Source: Apostichopus japonicus | Taxonomy: Eukaryota > Echinodermata > Holothuroidea > Aspidochirotida > Stichopodidae | Length of the DNA stretch: 64,000 bases | Assembly (NCBI RefSeq): GCF_037975245.1 | Contig: NC_092561.1 | Span: 10,849,001-10,913,000, forward strand | Direction of reading: 5' to 3' | In this document: in pieces, positions 41,521-54,699 of the stretch | Layout of the letters: every line of letters starts with the position of its first letter | Numbering within the stretch: position 1 is the first letter of the stretch | Made by a program: the position numbers and the translations under genes | The notes under the pieces: model-generated | Databases searched by the model: none | What the model was told of the DNA's origin: nothing | The model's input: the letters and a program-made list of their open reading frames with translations, nothing else

Positions 41521-42349
41521 ATAGTTAACGCAATGTTTAAATTTGATATAAAATACTCACCATATCAGTTTAGCTTGGGTGTTCTCGTGATATCAAATTC
41601 CAAACTCAGTTGTATAAAAGTTCCGTGCGTTATATCCATTGTACTTATATATTCAATGCACTGCGTATCTTCTCATGTATTTCCGTAACAACGTAAGAAA
41701 GATAAAATCCAGCTAGGTTGATACAAAACTAAGGGAATAGGTCAACATTAAAGTAAGGTAAGGGTTGAAATGTAAAACGGTGGTAATTCCAAACATGTTT
41801 CCTTAGTTCATCTGTTTTTTGGTATACCATTAACTTGGGAAATAATATAACCAAATTACAATGGTGATTAGTATTATCGTTAAATTTTGTAAATCTATTG
41901 GCCATCGGTAGTACTAGGACTAAAAAAGTCCCAACAGAACTTATATCGAGATCATTACCATGATACCAAATTCACTAAACCCTGGAGTTACTGACTGTTT
42001 GAGTGAACTTCAAATCATCATGTATTGTCATTACAAGTCAACTGGTTTTTGTATCAAGGTAAAGGGCATTAATGCATAGTGCGCTGTTGGTGGTATCGTT
42101 CCAGCACCATAAACGTCTATGGGGTCGTATTTGTCATCAGCTACGCCCGAACAGTTCCATTATGCCAGTGATCGAGTTGCACCAATATCTCGACTTCTGT
42201 GTCTATATGCGGCAAGAAATACCCGTCATACCGTAGGTTATACATGCATTCAGTTCATTAAAAGTTTTCTACTTAATTTTCTTACTCTCAATTTGTTAAT
42301 CCAAAGTATGATATTCATAAACAGTGATCTTAATAACTTTCTCTTACAG
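41521..42349. other. Upstream region of the TRIM gene
   Basis: No coding segment recognised. An acceptor TTTCTCTTACAG ends at 42349, 19 bp before the TRIM start codon, so an untranslated first exon probably lies further upstream. I could not place that exon or its promoter. Confidence 0.45.
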
Positions 42350-42368
42350 CTTAAATTTTGAGACAGAT

Positions 42369-44772
42369 ATGGCCTGCCCATCGCCTTGGAAAGACATCGC
42401 AGATATATTCTTCGAATGTTCAATTTGTTTGGATCCTTTTAAAGAACCGAAACTATTACCATGTCTGCATAGATTTTGTAAGCAATGTCTGGAACCTTTA
42501 CTAGAAGGACAGGTTGGGACATTTGAATGTCCTCTTTGTAAAGATGTCTGTAAAATACCAAACAATAGAAGCGATGGATTCAAGACTGACTTCCATATGA
42601 AAAGTATGCTGCAGTTTATTCAGCTACAGAAAACATTTGAAAACAAAGAAGAGAGAGAATGTATTGGCTGTGAAGAGAAGTTAAAGGTTACAGCGTACTG
42701 TTTTATGTGTAACGGATTTCTTTGTGTTCAGTGTTATCAATTTCATTTGACCAAGAAGATGTTTGTCAAACATCAGAATCACTTATTAGCTCTGAATGAT
42801 CTTGAGGGGAAAAGTCTCACACAAGAAAAACTTGCATCATTGATGGAAGCTCCTAGGTGCCATATTCACCCGGAACACAAGGCTCAGTTGTGTTGTTGTA
42901 CATGCGGAAACCTCCCCGTTTGTGTGACATGTACTTATGATGAACACAAAGGTCATGAACTTTGTGACGTCAGGAAAGTGGCGAACGACGAAAGGGAACA
43001 TTTGAAGGAGATATTGGAAGAACTTGTTAAACGTAAAGATACTGTATTCAACTTTACTGATAAAATCAACAGAGTGATAATGACGTTCTGTCCATTGTCG
43101 CTGAAACTAAAGCAAAATGGAAAAAGCAGTACGAAGATCAGACCAGGGAGTTACAGAATCAGAAAGAGAAAGAAATGAGAGAATTCACCATATTCAAAAC
43201 AGTTCTTGAAGAGAGTACTCGAAACAAAATGAAAGAATTAAAAACAGAAATGGAAGAGAAAATTAGAGCAATAAAAGACGAGTACGACAGAATGATTAAA
43301 ATCAAAATTAGGGAATCAAAAGAGAAAGAGGACACCGAACGAAATGAAACAGAAAACAGAGAATTAAAGATTGTCGAAAAAATGAACCGACTTGATGCGG
43401 TAATGAATGAGAGAAATAAATCAATAGACGAACAACAGCAACGCAAGCTTAGAGAAACACAAAACTTATCAGATCTTTGTAATCGATGGGTCAATAAGTT
43501 TGAAAATTTGTCGACGATATCTTCGAGTGTCCTTGACTTACATAACCACTGGACAGACGCACAGTGTATTCCTGATATAAGAGCAGCGAGTGAACCTCTG
43601 GTTGAAGATATAATGAAAGATTTTCCAGAAATTGAATCTATATCTGATATAACAATGGATGATTTACCAATATTGTGTATTGATAGAGTAAATATATCGC
43701 ATAATGTAGAATCTGTTGTTGATATTGATGTGATCAAAGGTAATGAGTTCGCATTAACTAGTATAGCAAGTACCGGCTCTGGTAACATCGTCGTCTCTGG
43801 GAGGTTATCACAAGACCATTCATTTATCACAGTCATAAAGAGAGAGGGACGTCAGATTCGTCAAAACAATATAGAAAAAGTCAAAGGGAGCTCCCTTCGA
43901 CCCTTTTGTTACTGTGCTGCTTTATCACGTGATAAGATAGCTTCGGTTTGTGGATTCAATCAGGTTGGTGTTTATAATATTCAAGATGGGTCCTTTACTC
44001 AAAATAGCATCACGTCCCTCTTTGATGACATCAAAACGGTGGGTACGAAATATGCGAGTTGTATAACTACTGATTCTATACGTGGCCACATTATTGTAGG
44101 TACACTAAATACTGGATTGCTATTCATATTTGATGAAGAATTGAATTTCATTCGAGCTCTGAAGCTGCCGGAGGTTATGAAATGGTCAAGAGATATCCTT
44201 TATAATGAAGGCGTTCTGCTGATATGCGATCGAGAGAGTGGATGTGCCTGCGCTACAACCATAGATACATCTAAAACAGAAGCAGAGGTACTATACGAGT
44301 TTCCGAAACCAGATATTGACGGACCGACTTGGTATCCTTTGAGTATATCTAAAGACAGGGCAGGTTTAGTATACATCTTATGGTCAGATAACAAGTATCG
44401 TACTGGAAAATGTATCATCACACAGTACAGTCAAGATGGTCAGCAGTTGTTGACAACCAAACGGACAGAAGATGGAGCACGGTGTATGACAACATTGATG
44501 ACAGAGGAGGGAGAGAAGCTACTTGTAGCAACATATCGGTCAGGAAAGATGCTTTGTTATGGTCTGGTGAGTATATCTCAGTGTTTCTTACTTTAATATT
44601 ACTAGTCATTACAGGATACTCTGAAAAGGAAAGGAGAAAAGAACAGAAAAAAGGGATTTGTTTTGCTGTAAAAACAGTTTGTTTGAGCACTCTAAATGTG
44701 CTTCAAAACTATAGAGAACTGGATCAACGTTTGTAACTTTATCAATATTATTTCCAACAGATGCAAGAATGA
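42369..44772 (+). CDS. TRIM-family E3 ubiquitin ligase, one frameshift
   Basis: Exon 42369-44566 then 44761-44772 (donor GTGAGT, acceptor CCAACAG, ending M-Q-E-stop). RING finger C17-X2-C20, C32-X-H34, C37-X2-C40, C54-X2-C57. B-box 1 spans about 98-138 and B-box 2 about 164-196 (CHIHPEHKAQLCC to DEHKGHE). A long charged coiled coil runs to about residue 345, then a C-terminal region of short repeats (GNIVVSGRL, DKIASVCGFNQVGVYN, RGHIIVGTLNTGLLFIFDEE) that looks like a beta propeller. About 735 residues if read through. The family transfers ubiquitin to substrates chosen by the C-terminal domain. The frame changes near 43065-43078: upstream ends DKIN, downstream continues SDNDVLSIVAETKAKWKKQY. 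That is one missing base, or two extra. Both sides are otherwise open, so a sequencing error or a very recent mutation is likely. No symbol is assigned. Confidence 0.85.
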
Positions 44773-46189
44773 AGTCAACCACGAAAATTTACATCAAAGA
44801 AACGAATATCCAGAGCATACACCACACTGAATCAAATATTAATGGGCAGCTGACGAAGAGAGAATAATCAATATTTGCAGAAACAACTAGAAACTTTAAG
44901 ATGGAAGGATCCTTTATCTGTATCTAATGAGATGAAGATACAGTTACTGATGATAATCAACAGCCCCGACGAACAATAGTAAGAAGAAATAAGTCTGGAA
45001 ATTTATTCAAGATGGTAAGATGAATTTATTGAAAGTATCATAATTATTTGTTTTATTGCAAGACCATGTTTATTTTGTGTGTTTGCATGTGACGCCTTGC
45101 TTGAGGCTTGGACAAGCTCATATTTCGTGTGTAGGAGAACCAAATTTAGGAGTAAGAGCCAATTAGTTTTGGTGGAGGTCATAAGTCATTTGGGGTCAAA
45201 ATGGGTCAAATAGGGAAACCCTGTAAACATGGTATCTCAAGAAGAAAAGCTTGTACCAATCTCATTTATAGTGTGAAGGAGGAGTAACACAATTGATTAG
45301 AAGCAGCCTATTGTTTAGAGTGGCAGTCAAAGTTCGTTTCGGATCACTAGGGGTAAAATTGTGAAAAGCCTGTAAACACGATATCTCAAGAAGGAGAGCT
45401 TGGACCAATCTCATATTTCGTGTGTAGTACAACATTGAGTAGTAGAAGAAGCCAATTGTTTTTTTGTGGCGGTCAAAGGTAATTTGGAGTCACAAGAGGT
45501 CAAATTTTGGAAAACCGTGTTTCATAATCTACCGTATCACCAACCGACCAGCCTATTACATAGCATGTGCGTTACGCCTCATAATAATAGAGGTCGTTTG
45601 CAATTGGAAATAAGCTAATGGGCATCCGTAGATAGTACCAGAGAAAGTCGAATCAATCGCCATTTACTTGACCGTGTCGCTAACTGCATACGTCATTCCA
45701 TTAAAAAGGTGTGATGTTTGTACATACAACGTTCATTGGAAAGAACTATACAGTTGTGAATTAGAAACCTGTATTAAATATTTGTTTTCCCGTCGTATTT
45801 TGCAATTGTCGAGATTCAGTGCCAAATAAAAACTTCAGGTTTGGATGTAGTTACGTTGAGGAAACGATCATGCGCCATTTACGAAACTGAACTGTCGCCT
45901 AGTTAGATTTTTATCAATGACCAATCTCAATTCGAATTAACTGTGTTAAATCGTTCGCTAGCTGCTAGTGCATTATGTACGAGAAGTTTTCATGTGCGGA
46001 GATTGATCACAAACTTCACGGAGCATTCATAAATATGTTGGGTTCATATGTTAAATTCTCAACCACTTAAAAAAAGTTATTAAATATCATTACGGCTTGG
46101 TTATGCACAGGCAACCCCTATACAGTAGAGTGTAGTACTAGCCGCCCCGGTATAGACTAACAATAAACATTGGTCATCCCCATCTGAGT
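44773..46189. repeat. TRIM 3' flank with three copies of the 'ATCTCAAGAAG' repeat
   Basis: About 45090-45510 carries three diverged units of about 150 bp. Each has 'ggtatctcaagaag' or 'gatatctcaagaaggag', 'cttg.accaatctcat' and 'ttggggtca' words. An AATAAA near 45826 is far from the stop codon. The rest is featureless. Confidence 0.6.
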
Positions 46190-47580
46190 AAGGTAAAATT
46201 GGGTTCGTTAACATAAACACGTGAAGGACAAAAGGCTTCATGTCAGAATGCTAATACACTTAAGGTGGCCAAACGTCTCCTACATGATTTCTTAAGGCAT
46301 TTCTTACATGCCATCAGTCATAATTCGAAAAATATACAACAAGTAAAGGAGTTTTGAGACAAGTTTACTGTCACCGCTGCCATGTTTTTTGCAAAGATTT
46401 TTAGTTGCGTGTGAAAGATAGATGCTCTTTCAACCTTAGATTTTCATTGCATCGCTTTGATTAAGGCAGTGTAATGGTGTAATAGCAATATTTTTCGCAC
46501 ACCAATCTGTAGCTATAAGACAAGATAAATAATTGGGAATATTCGAGTAGCGGCTCAAAGTAGCAGTGAGGTACTGTATAGGCTTAGGACTCGCGGACAC
46601 CTATAGCTACTGGATAGTATATGCCTAGTACTAAAGGAGCCCTTCTGTAACAGAAGCCAAGCTATCTTCGTAGGTAGTTTTGCAGATGTTTGACTTTTAA
46701 TTGTTTGAGACACTTCCGTAGGCTCAGGTGCTTATTTATGATTCTGCGACATGTTTAACTTTGTTCAACACCTAATTTTGGTGGAATTGAATTGTTTAAA
46801 GTTCACACTGCACAGAAACATAATTTTCCAATGTGCAATTACGAAACACCATGTATCTGCATAAGTGCCTAATCTGTAGTTCATAGAAAGCATTAATGTT
46901 GTAGATCTGTACTATGGAGACTTGAACAGCAGTCATAGTGGCGAGTGAATTTTGCACTTTTGCGAGTAGTGTTTTAGTTACGGTCGCCAAATAGCGAGTA
47001 CTTTAAAAAAATCAGTGTCGAGGCCTCAAAACCTTTAAAAGATGATACATACTGCAAAGAAACATGACTTTCCAATGCGCAATTACGTAGCACCTTGTAT
47101 CTGCCTAACTGCCTTACCTTTGTTCATAGAAAGTATTGATGTTGCAGATCTGTACTTTGGAGACTTGAACAACAATATTAGGCCTAAAGTGGCGTGTGAA
47201 ATTTGGCGAGTAGATGTTTAGCCACAGTCGCCAAATAGCGAGTACTTTTAAAACTATATGTCGAGGCCTGAAAACCTTCAAAACATGATTTCTCATGGTA
47301 GAAATCATGGATACTTTTCATACATGGTAAATGGATTTGCCATATTGAGTACAATACTGTTGCTTGCGAGGTCCAGTCTCACTTGAGGTCACTAGAGGTC
47401 AAACTCTGAAAATCCTTTTGCATGATATCTAACGATGGAATCGTGGATACTTCTCATACTTGGTGTGTTGATGCGTCACATTGAGTACAAGACCATCCTA
47501 TTGTTTTTGTTGGAGGCGTGTATTGCCACGCACAGTAGACTGACCTGCGTTTACCATGCCATAGTGTAATTGTAACATCA
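46190..47580. repeat. Duplicated block, partner of 25940-27480
   Basis: Same order of landmarks as the 26-kb block. Here a sub-segment of about 240 bp is doubled (about 46805-47030 and 47050-47265; 'catagaaagtattgatgttg' and 'cggtcgccaaatagcgagta'), whereas the 26-kb block has it once (about 26955-27160). Confidence 0.8.
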
Positions 47581-47757
47581 AAGTAGTAGATCTGGCAATT
47601 TATATTGCAACAGCTATTTCTGGTTAACAAGCAAAGTCTAGTGCAATGAAGTCATCGAAACCTCGATGCGTCTTTTGCATTATGGTTTTATATACTGAGT
47701 CAGATCAAACAGTTGTTATAGGGAGGAGATGAAGCGCTCATAAACCTTGTGAAGCAG

Positions 47758-48064
47758 CATCCGATAATCATGGCTTGTACAGTAACTATTGTTCAAGTCC
47801 TGTAACACATGTTACACATGTTACGAACACAAAGTACTGATGATGGTTGTGGAACATGGACAGACTACAGTAGTTGCTGTACCAACCATTTAGTGCGAGT
47901 TCTTTAATACGCGATTCTAAATGATGTCGTATCTGGTCGTTTTAATGTATACCGTTCATTTCCCCACAACCGTGCATTAGTAATTACTACTTTGTGTTCG
48001 TAACATGGTAACATGTGTTACAGTTGGCACCAGTAGTTACTGTACTAGCCATGAGTATCGGCTG
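47758..48064. mobile_element. 307-bp MITE, same family as 22389-22972
   Basis: Ends CATCCGATAATCATGGC and GCCATGAGTATCGGCTG. Perfect 7-bp duplication GAAGCAG (47751-47757 and 48065-48071). Inverted arms share 'gtacagtaacta', 'gtaacacatgttac' and 'ttgtgttcgtaac'. No open frame. Confidence 0.85.
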
Positions 48065-48071
48065 GAAGCAG

Positions 48072-49554
48072 GGCCCTATCAACTCCCCGGCCTGGTCAGT
48101 TGCCCCTTTCCCAGATACTGGTAACTACTTTTCAAATGAATGTATTAAATACTCTGAAATTGTGTTATGCTTCCTTCACTACACCGTACTCCTTGTTTTA
48201 TACTAAACTAGACAATTCATCCGTTTTATTCAATGAGTTCAGATAACTTGTCAAATATGGGACAAGTTCAAATTTGACCGGCACTGATAAAAACATAGAA
48301 TTACGATCATCCGTACAATTAAAGATTTTACTTTTTATGTTTAAAGGAACGGTTTTGTTTAGAGCTTATAGACTTATAATGATTAACGTCACATATGTTC
48401 ATTTCAATAACTGGGAAGTATGCCTATCCAATATTCGTTTATCTTTGATCAAATATATGAATTAGGGTTGAAAACGAAAACGAATTGTAAATTGTTTCAT
48501 TTCCTTTATATAATTTTTTTTTTTTGTAACATGTTTTGTAATTTTGTAATCCAATTTTGTATGAAGTTTACATAATCTCTCGGAATCTGCAACAATGGAC
48601 GGGTGTTAACATTTTTAATGTAGATAATCATAATAGCATAACTAACATTCTCTGACCTTCGTTTGCATACTTATTCAACACGGAAGTCAACAATTCTTTA
48701 AAAAGCTTGAAATCTCATCGATTTACGTACAACATGTGTCATAATCTCACGAAGGTAAATAAAACTGCTTTAGCCGTGGAGAGATTTCAGTTAGCAATAA
48801 CCTAGATATTTTATAGTCATACTTTGATGGTTGTTTTAGTGCCGATTGGGATATATTTGTTCTTTGAAAGAGGACGTACTGCAGGCGCGTATCCAGGATT
48901 TTCTAACCCGGGGGCGCGAATTACTATCTAAGCGGAGCGCCACCATCGGTTGGCGCGCAGCGTACAAGAAAATTTCTGGTTTTGATACCCCCCAGATCAC
49001 CAGAAATAGCACTTCTCGGGCTTGAAATGACCAACCAGATGTACACTTTTGCCTGAGAACCAAGTATTGCCCAAAAGTTTTTTCCATCCATAACCTTTTT
49101 GAAGATCGTCACCAGTCACACATCATGTTCGACCTCATTGCATGTCCTATGGATCATTGCTTTTGTAGGTGATTCTACGTCACGGCCCACAATATCCGAA
49201 AGCCCCACTTTTCAAGGTTTTAAGCCCATTATTTGTTGAGAATTTGAAAATTCACATTTCTCGTGAATAAAATCACTTCAAAACATACCCATAATGTTGC
49301 ACAAAATTCAATCTATGGACAAGCAATATAGAAAAACCTCCTTGAACCCCTAACAGATAGGTCAAAGTTGCACGAGTAGAGGAAAGTATGATGAAGAATG
49401 TTGGTCAGGAAATTTTCGAAAATTCAGACACAGTTAATTTATTGGTGTATAAATATTAAAACCTCTTATAATGGCTATTATAAAACTTCGTTGAAGGAAA
49501 TGAAAAATAGCAGATATTTCCAATATCAGGTATATCGAAACCGAACACTACACA
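48072..49554. other. No gene; one MITE fragment
   Basis: A piece beginning CAGGCGCGTATCCAGG at 48882 carries the family core 'gagcgccaccatcggttggc' and resembles the 39-kb MITE in reverse. Its right end was not found. Nothing else was recognised. Confidence 0.5.
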
Positions 49555-49999
49555 CATAGGCGTAGGTCCCGTAGGAGGCGGTGGCTGCAGCCCCCCCCCC
49601 CCCCCCCGCAACCAAAGTTTTCCCCATCTTTTTCGGGCACCTACTGAAAGAAAAATAAATAGCAATGAATAGCTTAAAAATTATCTCCTTGGTAATTAAA
49701 ATAAAGTTCTGAGCTTGCCCGACATTACTACTGTAAAAGAGAGTTTTGACATAAATGGATCTGTATGGTTTTTCTCCATCCACATAAGACATTTCGTTGT
49801 TTACATAGCATCCAGCGGTATACTGTGCAACTTTCACGGACCGTAAGGTACACGATGCCATGCACTGTAATGACCGATGCTTGCTTATACGATATTGGCA
49901 TTGATATGTTGAACGCGCGCTAAGCGCGCGAAAAATGTTGGCTTTTTTTCGGGCAAGTCATTACTGCCCCCAAATCCAATTGGGCTCCTTCCCCCATTA
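49555..49999. mobile_element. hAT-like MITE, CATAGGCGTAGG family
   Basis: 445 bp. Left end CATAGGCGTAGGTCCCG, right end degraded (GGGCTCCTTCCCCCATTA). Flanks ACTACACA (49547-49554) and ATTACACA (50000-50007) match at 7 of 8. Has a C16 run and the same 'ttttcgggca' words as 26392-26782. Confidence 0.75.
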
Positions 50000-50098
50000 A
50001 TTACACACAGACAGTTTTTGAGGCTGTTCATCCTGGAACATGCATTTCAATGCTCACTGATATGATGTTATATCTGCTCTTTGCTTTACAAATTCGAA

Positions 50099-50340
50099 CA
50101 GGCGTGTAGCGAGTAATTGCCAAGGGAGGGGCGAAGCCTGTAGGCAAACTATCTAGGCGAAGCGCCACCATGAGTTGGCGCGAAGCGTACAAGAAAAAGA
50201 TCGCTGGAAATGACTCTTCCCAGGCCTTGTAAGTTGCATCTAAGCATTGTCTATTTTGAAATTACTAGCGATGTCATAAAGAAAATTTGCTCGGGGGGGG
50301 GGGCGGTCGCCCCCTTCCCGAAATGCGTCATGTACCCCGA
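50099..50340. mobile_element. CAGGCG-type MITE, reverse orientation
   Basis: Starts CAGGCGTGTAGCGAG and contains 'gcgccaccatgagttggcgc', 'gcgtacaagaaaaagatcgc' and 'tctattttgaaattactagc', all in inverse order relative to 39020-39291. G10 run near 50295. The right end is not clear. Confidence 0.6.
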
Positions 50341-50636
50341 CGAATCGGTCGAGTTCAAGACCATCCACAGTTGGTTCCATATAGCACAATTGTTTAAGAC
50401 GTCCATACACACACACGCGTTGTGATAGACCATATATAGTATTTATATAGATACATTAGTGAGAGAGGAAAAATGGAAACGTCAAAAATGGAGTTGTCGG
50501 TGTAAGGGGTAGGGTGAGGCGCACACCCCCTCCGTAATCCTTGATCTGTCACTGGCTACCCTGTGTATATTATAGGGATCAGCGCTTTAACTATGACTGT
50601 TCCTCTTTCTCTTCCCGAGTTCTTGGCTATCTTCCA

Positions 50637-50768
50637 CTCCCTCTTTTTTTTCCTTTTTCTCTCTTTTTTCTTTTTCTTTTCCCTTCCTTCCTTCCTCTCC
50701 TCCTTTTCTTTTCCCCCCCCCCTCCTTTTTTCCTTTTTTCTTCTCTTTTTTTCTCTCCTCTTTTCCTT
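50637..50768. repeat. 132-nt pure pyrimidine tract
   Basis: Only C and T on the plus strand for 132 nt, including a run of 12 C. The predicted Phe/Leu/Ser-rich and Lys/Arg/Glu-rich frames over it are artefacts. Confidence 0.95.
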
Positions 50769-50829
50769 ACCCGGGGGGCGCGCGCCCCAACGCCCCCCCC
50801 CCTGGATACGCACCTGTACTGGATGAACA

Positions 50830-52205
50830 TTATGATAAAACGTGACGAAAGTGAAGCTAGGTGAAATGCAGATAATTCAAGTACACAGCGATTATGAATA
50901 TAAATCAGTTTTTCTGTTATGAATAAGCTTCCTTTTCTCTGTCTCTCTCTTTCTTGTTGTTGTTGTTGTTGTTGTTCAGAAAGTTTAGGTCTATACTTCA
51001 CGATAACCATGCAGTTTGTACAAGGAAGAATGAAACTCATAATGTTACTGACAATAAGAAGAACGGGTATAGATAGTTAACACAACTAATCTATACTGTA
51101 TTTAACACGATGCAGATCTGACGACTTAACAATTTTTATAGAATTTATATAGAACGACAAAACTGTTGGTTGTGTTGATTAAATACTAATTAATCCATTT
51201 GTTAAACGCTGGATGTTTTCTTTTTACTTACGCGTATGACACACGAGAAGGTGACGGTGAGGTAGTTCAAGAGAATATACAAACCCGGGACCAGTGGGCG
51301 AGGGGGGTTGTCCGTTAGGAGGACCGGGAACTATATAATAAAGAATAGTTTATTCTCGTAAGGTGACTGGACAATTTAATCTAACATATACGGACCAGGT
51401 CAATTACTCTGATGCAAGGTGAAAAGCTTAGTGGGAAAACAAAAGACTTTTAAAACCACAAATGACATATATGCAATTCGTTTACAGATTTGTCACGGAC
51501 AAATTCTGTTGAACGTCATTCCAGACTGCCTCGCTGATTACATGAAGTTTAAAATAATACGTTTGCTTTGAGTTCTTAGAATTTGTAATACTATGAATGA
51601 AAATTAAATATCATTAGAGCCTGTACTGAGGAGGTGACGTCATCACATAATTTAGCCTTAAAGGAGCATTCCAGAGATTAGCATATTTTATATCTGAATA
51701 TCTTTAAAAACCGGAATAGCAGTAGAAATGTTACAAACGAGCAGTCTTTTTTCTTGGACTATAACATATCAAGATTCAATTTCTGTCTAGATTCATCCTT
51801 TAGAACTGATCAGTTCATTACAAAGCAAACTCTGAAATTTTGTCCATGATTTCTCACTTTGTTGTATGATTTATGTGATAACTCTGTAAGTGTATATAGC
51901 CTACTATAATTTGGTTCTCTGCATAGGCTACTTCGTAAGTGGTTTACTCCCACCACACACCTCCCACTCGCTCACTTCCCCCCCCCCCCCCCAAATGATG
52001 AAGCTTTCCCATTCATTACTTAGCCTTACCCACTCCTTTCCTTTCATATTTTTAGCCCTTTTACTTCTTTACGTTAATGCTTACGTGCCTTTCCCTAAGT
52101 ACTCTATTTAGACAAATTGAAATATCCTTTACTCTCAGAAGATCTCAATGAAATGCTGTATTTCATTTCACCCAATTTTATAAAATAGTGCTGATGATTT
52201 GTGTT
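50830..52205. other. No gene recognised
   Basis: A GTT repeat at about 50953-50978 and a C14 run near 51977. AT-rich sequence otherwise. Confidence 0.45.
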
Positions 52206-52998
52206 GATGACACATTGTGATGACACATTGTGATAACACATAGTTTTGATGACATATTTCTCTGATTTGTTTGTATTATTATACATTAAAATTACAATAT
52301 GTTTTGCGCTATCGTTTATTGTCTTCCTTTCTCAGTGGTATCGAAATGAAAGTTTTAATAACAATCAAAATTATTCAACACTTGTCGTTAAATGGATACT
52401 TGGACAGACAAAGGTGTTTTTGTGTTTTTGTTTTGTTTGTATTGCCACTTTAATATAAGAGCAATTTGAGATTTTTCTTTTTACCTTTTAGATTGTAATT
52501 GAATAGAGTTAGGCAAACCCGAATGGCCCCAACAATCGATCTACCCCCTTAACCCGAATCACTCGTGACGTCATGATTGAATCAGTCTTCCAAAAGTACA
52601 CATTGTGATGACACATTGTGATGACACATTGTGATAACACATAGTTTTGATGACATATTTCTCTGATTTGTTTGTATTATTATACATTTAAATTACCGAT
52701 ATGTTTTGCGCTATCGTTTATTGTCTTCCTTTCTCAGTGGTATCGAAATGAAAGTTTTAATAACAATCAAAATTATTCAACACTTGTCGTTAAATGGATA
52801 CTTGGACAGACAAAGGTGTTTTTGTGTTTTTGTTTTGTTTGTATTGCCACTTCAATATACGAGCAATTTGACATTTTTCTTTTTACCTTTTTGATTGTAA
52901 TTGAATAGAGTTAGACAAACCCGAATGGCCCCAACAATCGATCTACCCCCCTTAACCCGAATCACTCGTGACGTCATGATTGAATCAGTCTTCCAAAA
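52206..52998. repeat. Tandem duplication, unit about 397 bp
   Basis: About 52209-52598 and 52606-52998 are nearly identical, each from 'cattgtgatgacacattgtg' to 'cagtcttccaaaagtac'. Differences are a few substitutions. Short frames are duplicated with the DNA and match no known protein. Confidence 0.9.
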
Positions 52999-53269
52999 GT
53001 ACTGCGTCTCTTCCAAATTTGTCGATACATCTATCAATTTCTGATAGAGTTTGGGACAATCTTTGATCTAAGGCTGGAAAGAAATCGTCGCTTAAGACCG
53101 GATTGATTGGATCCTGTTCAAAGGACGCCCTCATTTGATCACCAAGCATCTGACCAGGTTTGGTAAACCCTTTAAATTTCCATTATGTTGAATTTCTAAA
53201 ACTGTAGAAAAAAAGAAAGAAAACAAAACAATTATAATTAAACAAACAAACCAAGAAGTACAAATAAAA

Positions 53270-54420
53270 ACAAAATTTGGTATTTAAAAAGCCAAACGAC
53301 CTTTGTACAACCCTAGAAACATCAAGGAAAAGTACTAAACTTGCTTCGGATTCATTAATCCAACTTATCGGTACGAATTTCACAAGTATTTGTGCAGACA
53401 AGTATATCCAATTTGTTTAATATAGCTTACTTTGGTACGGGGTGAAAAAAAGGTGAAAATCCGGACTTGTGGGAGGAAAATGTAAGTCACACTTAGCTAT
53501 AACGTGTGCTTCATATGGCAAACTTATAGGCCCTAGTGTGGACAGTTTTGTTAGCACCTACCCCTGTGGCTTCAGGAATTCTATGGACTTTGAGACGCAT
53601 CTCAAGAAAAGAAGTCTATAGCTACGCCCCTGCAGACAAAGACTCGGTCGAGTTAGGTGAAATCTTCCTACATTGCGATCTTCTCGCTATATATTATTTT
53701 CGGTTGTTGCGCACCATCCTCTTTTGGTGGACGTTGTGAGATGAGAGGGAGCAGCCACGCAGCAGGGAGGAATGTACACAAACTATCGGGGCCTAAAGGG
53801 ACTTTGCAGTGTCAATAGGATGTCTTTTGATCGTCACCCATCATCTGTCCGTTAAACTTACATCATTTTATCGCCAAATTCGTGCTTTAAACTAACCAGA
53901 AAGTATCAAAGTGTGAACTTTGTTACAATCTATTAATACCCCTATAGACAATGTGTTATTTAGCCACCGTTTATCGTAAAGCCACAATTATTATGGGAAT
54001 CCATTGCCGAAAATTTTTATGCAAACTTAAAGTATTTTGTAAAAAAAAATTGAAAACATTGCTTATAATCAAGCAGCTATACAACTAAAACAAACTTTTA
54101 ATTTGAAAATCAAAATCGTACTTATCAATCTTAAAATTTGAAACATTGTTAAATCAAAAACAAATGAAAAGATAAGCAAAAAGTACACAATTATGAAGTG
54201 CGCTTGGAAAATTCTTAGTAAGTAAAGAAAAATAAACCATTCTCCCTCTGGAAAAATCAAAACAATCAAATTCCAGGGAGACAAAGAAGGAACACGGATT
54301 GAAAAGTACTTTCAAACGGGAAGAATAGATAAAAAAGAGGGCGCTATTTAAAAAATAAGTCAAATTACAAGATTATCGACAATTAATTGTCAGGGCTTGC
54401 TTTTCAATCTGTTGCACTGC
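53270..54420. repeat. Left arm of large inverted repeat
   Basis: Reverse-complement homology to 54700-57655 and to 17560-18790. Landmarks read in reverse: 'acaaaggtcgttt', 'acaagtccggat', 'gcctgaagccacagg'-like sequence, 'ggccccgatagtttgtgt', 'aattgtcagggcttgctttt'. No intact gene. Confidence 0.85.
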
Positions 54421-54699
54421 ATTGGAATCGTCATCGGATAAGCTCCTCATTCAGACAAAATTCAAAATTTTCCCCTATCCCTATTGGATTAACAAAGCAA
54501 GAGTCTAGTAGATTTATTTAGTCTATGATGAAGCCAGGAAAGGTATAATTTTTTAATCAATTCTCCGACTAAAGCGAAACATCAAATTTCCTAAAATTTC
54601 AGTGCAGATGTGAAATAATTTACAAACGAAAATATGTGAATTAAAATGTTTATGGGTGCAATCAAATATTGTCACCTCAAAAAGAGAGCAAGCCAGTCT

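Noticed and set aside
50541-50864. Phe/Leu/Ser-rich frame
   Set aside because: Translation of the pyrimidine tract.
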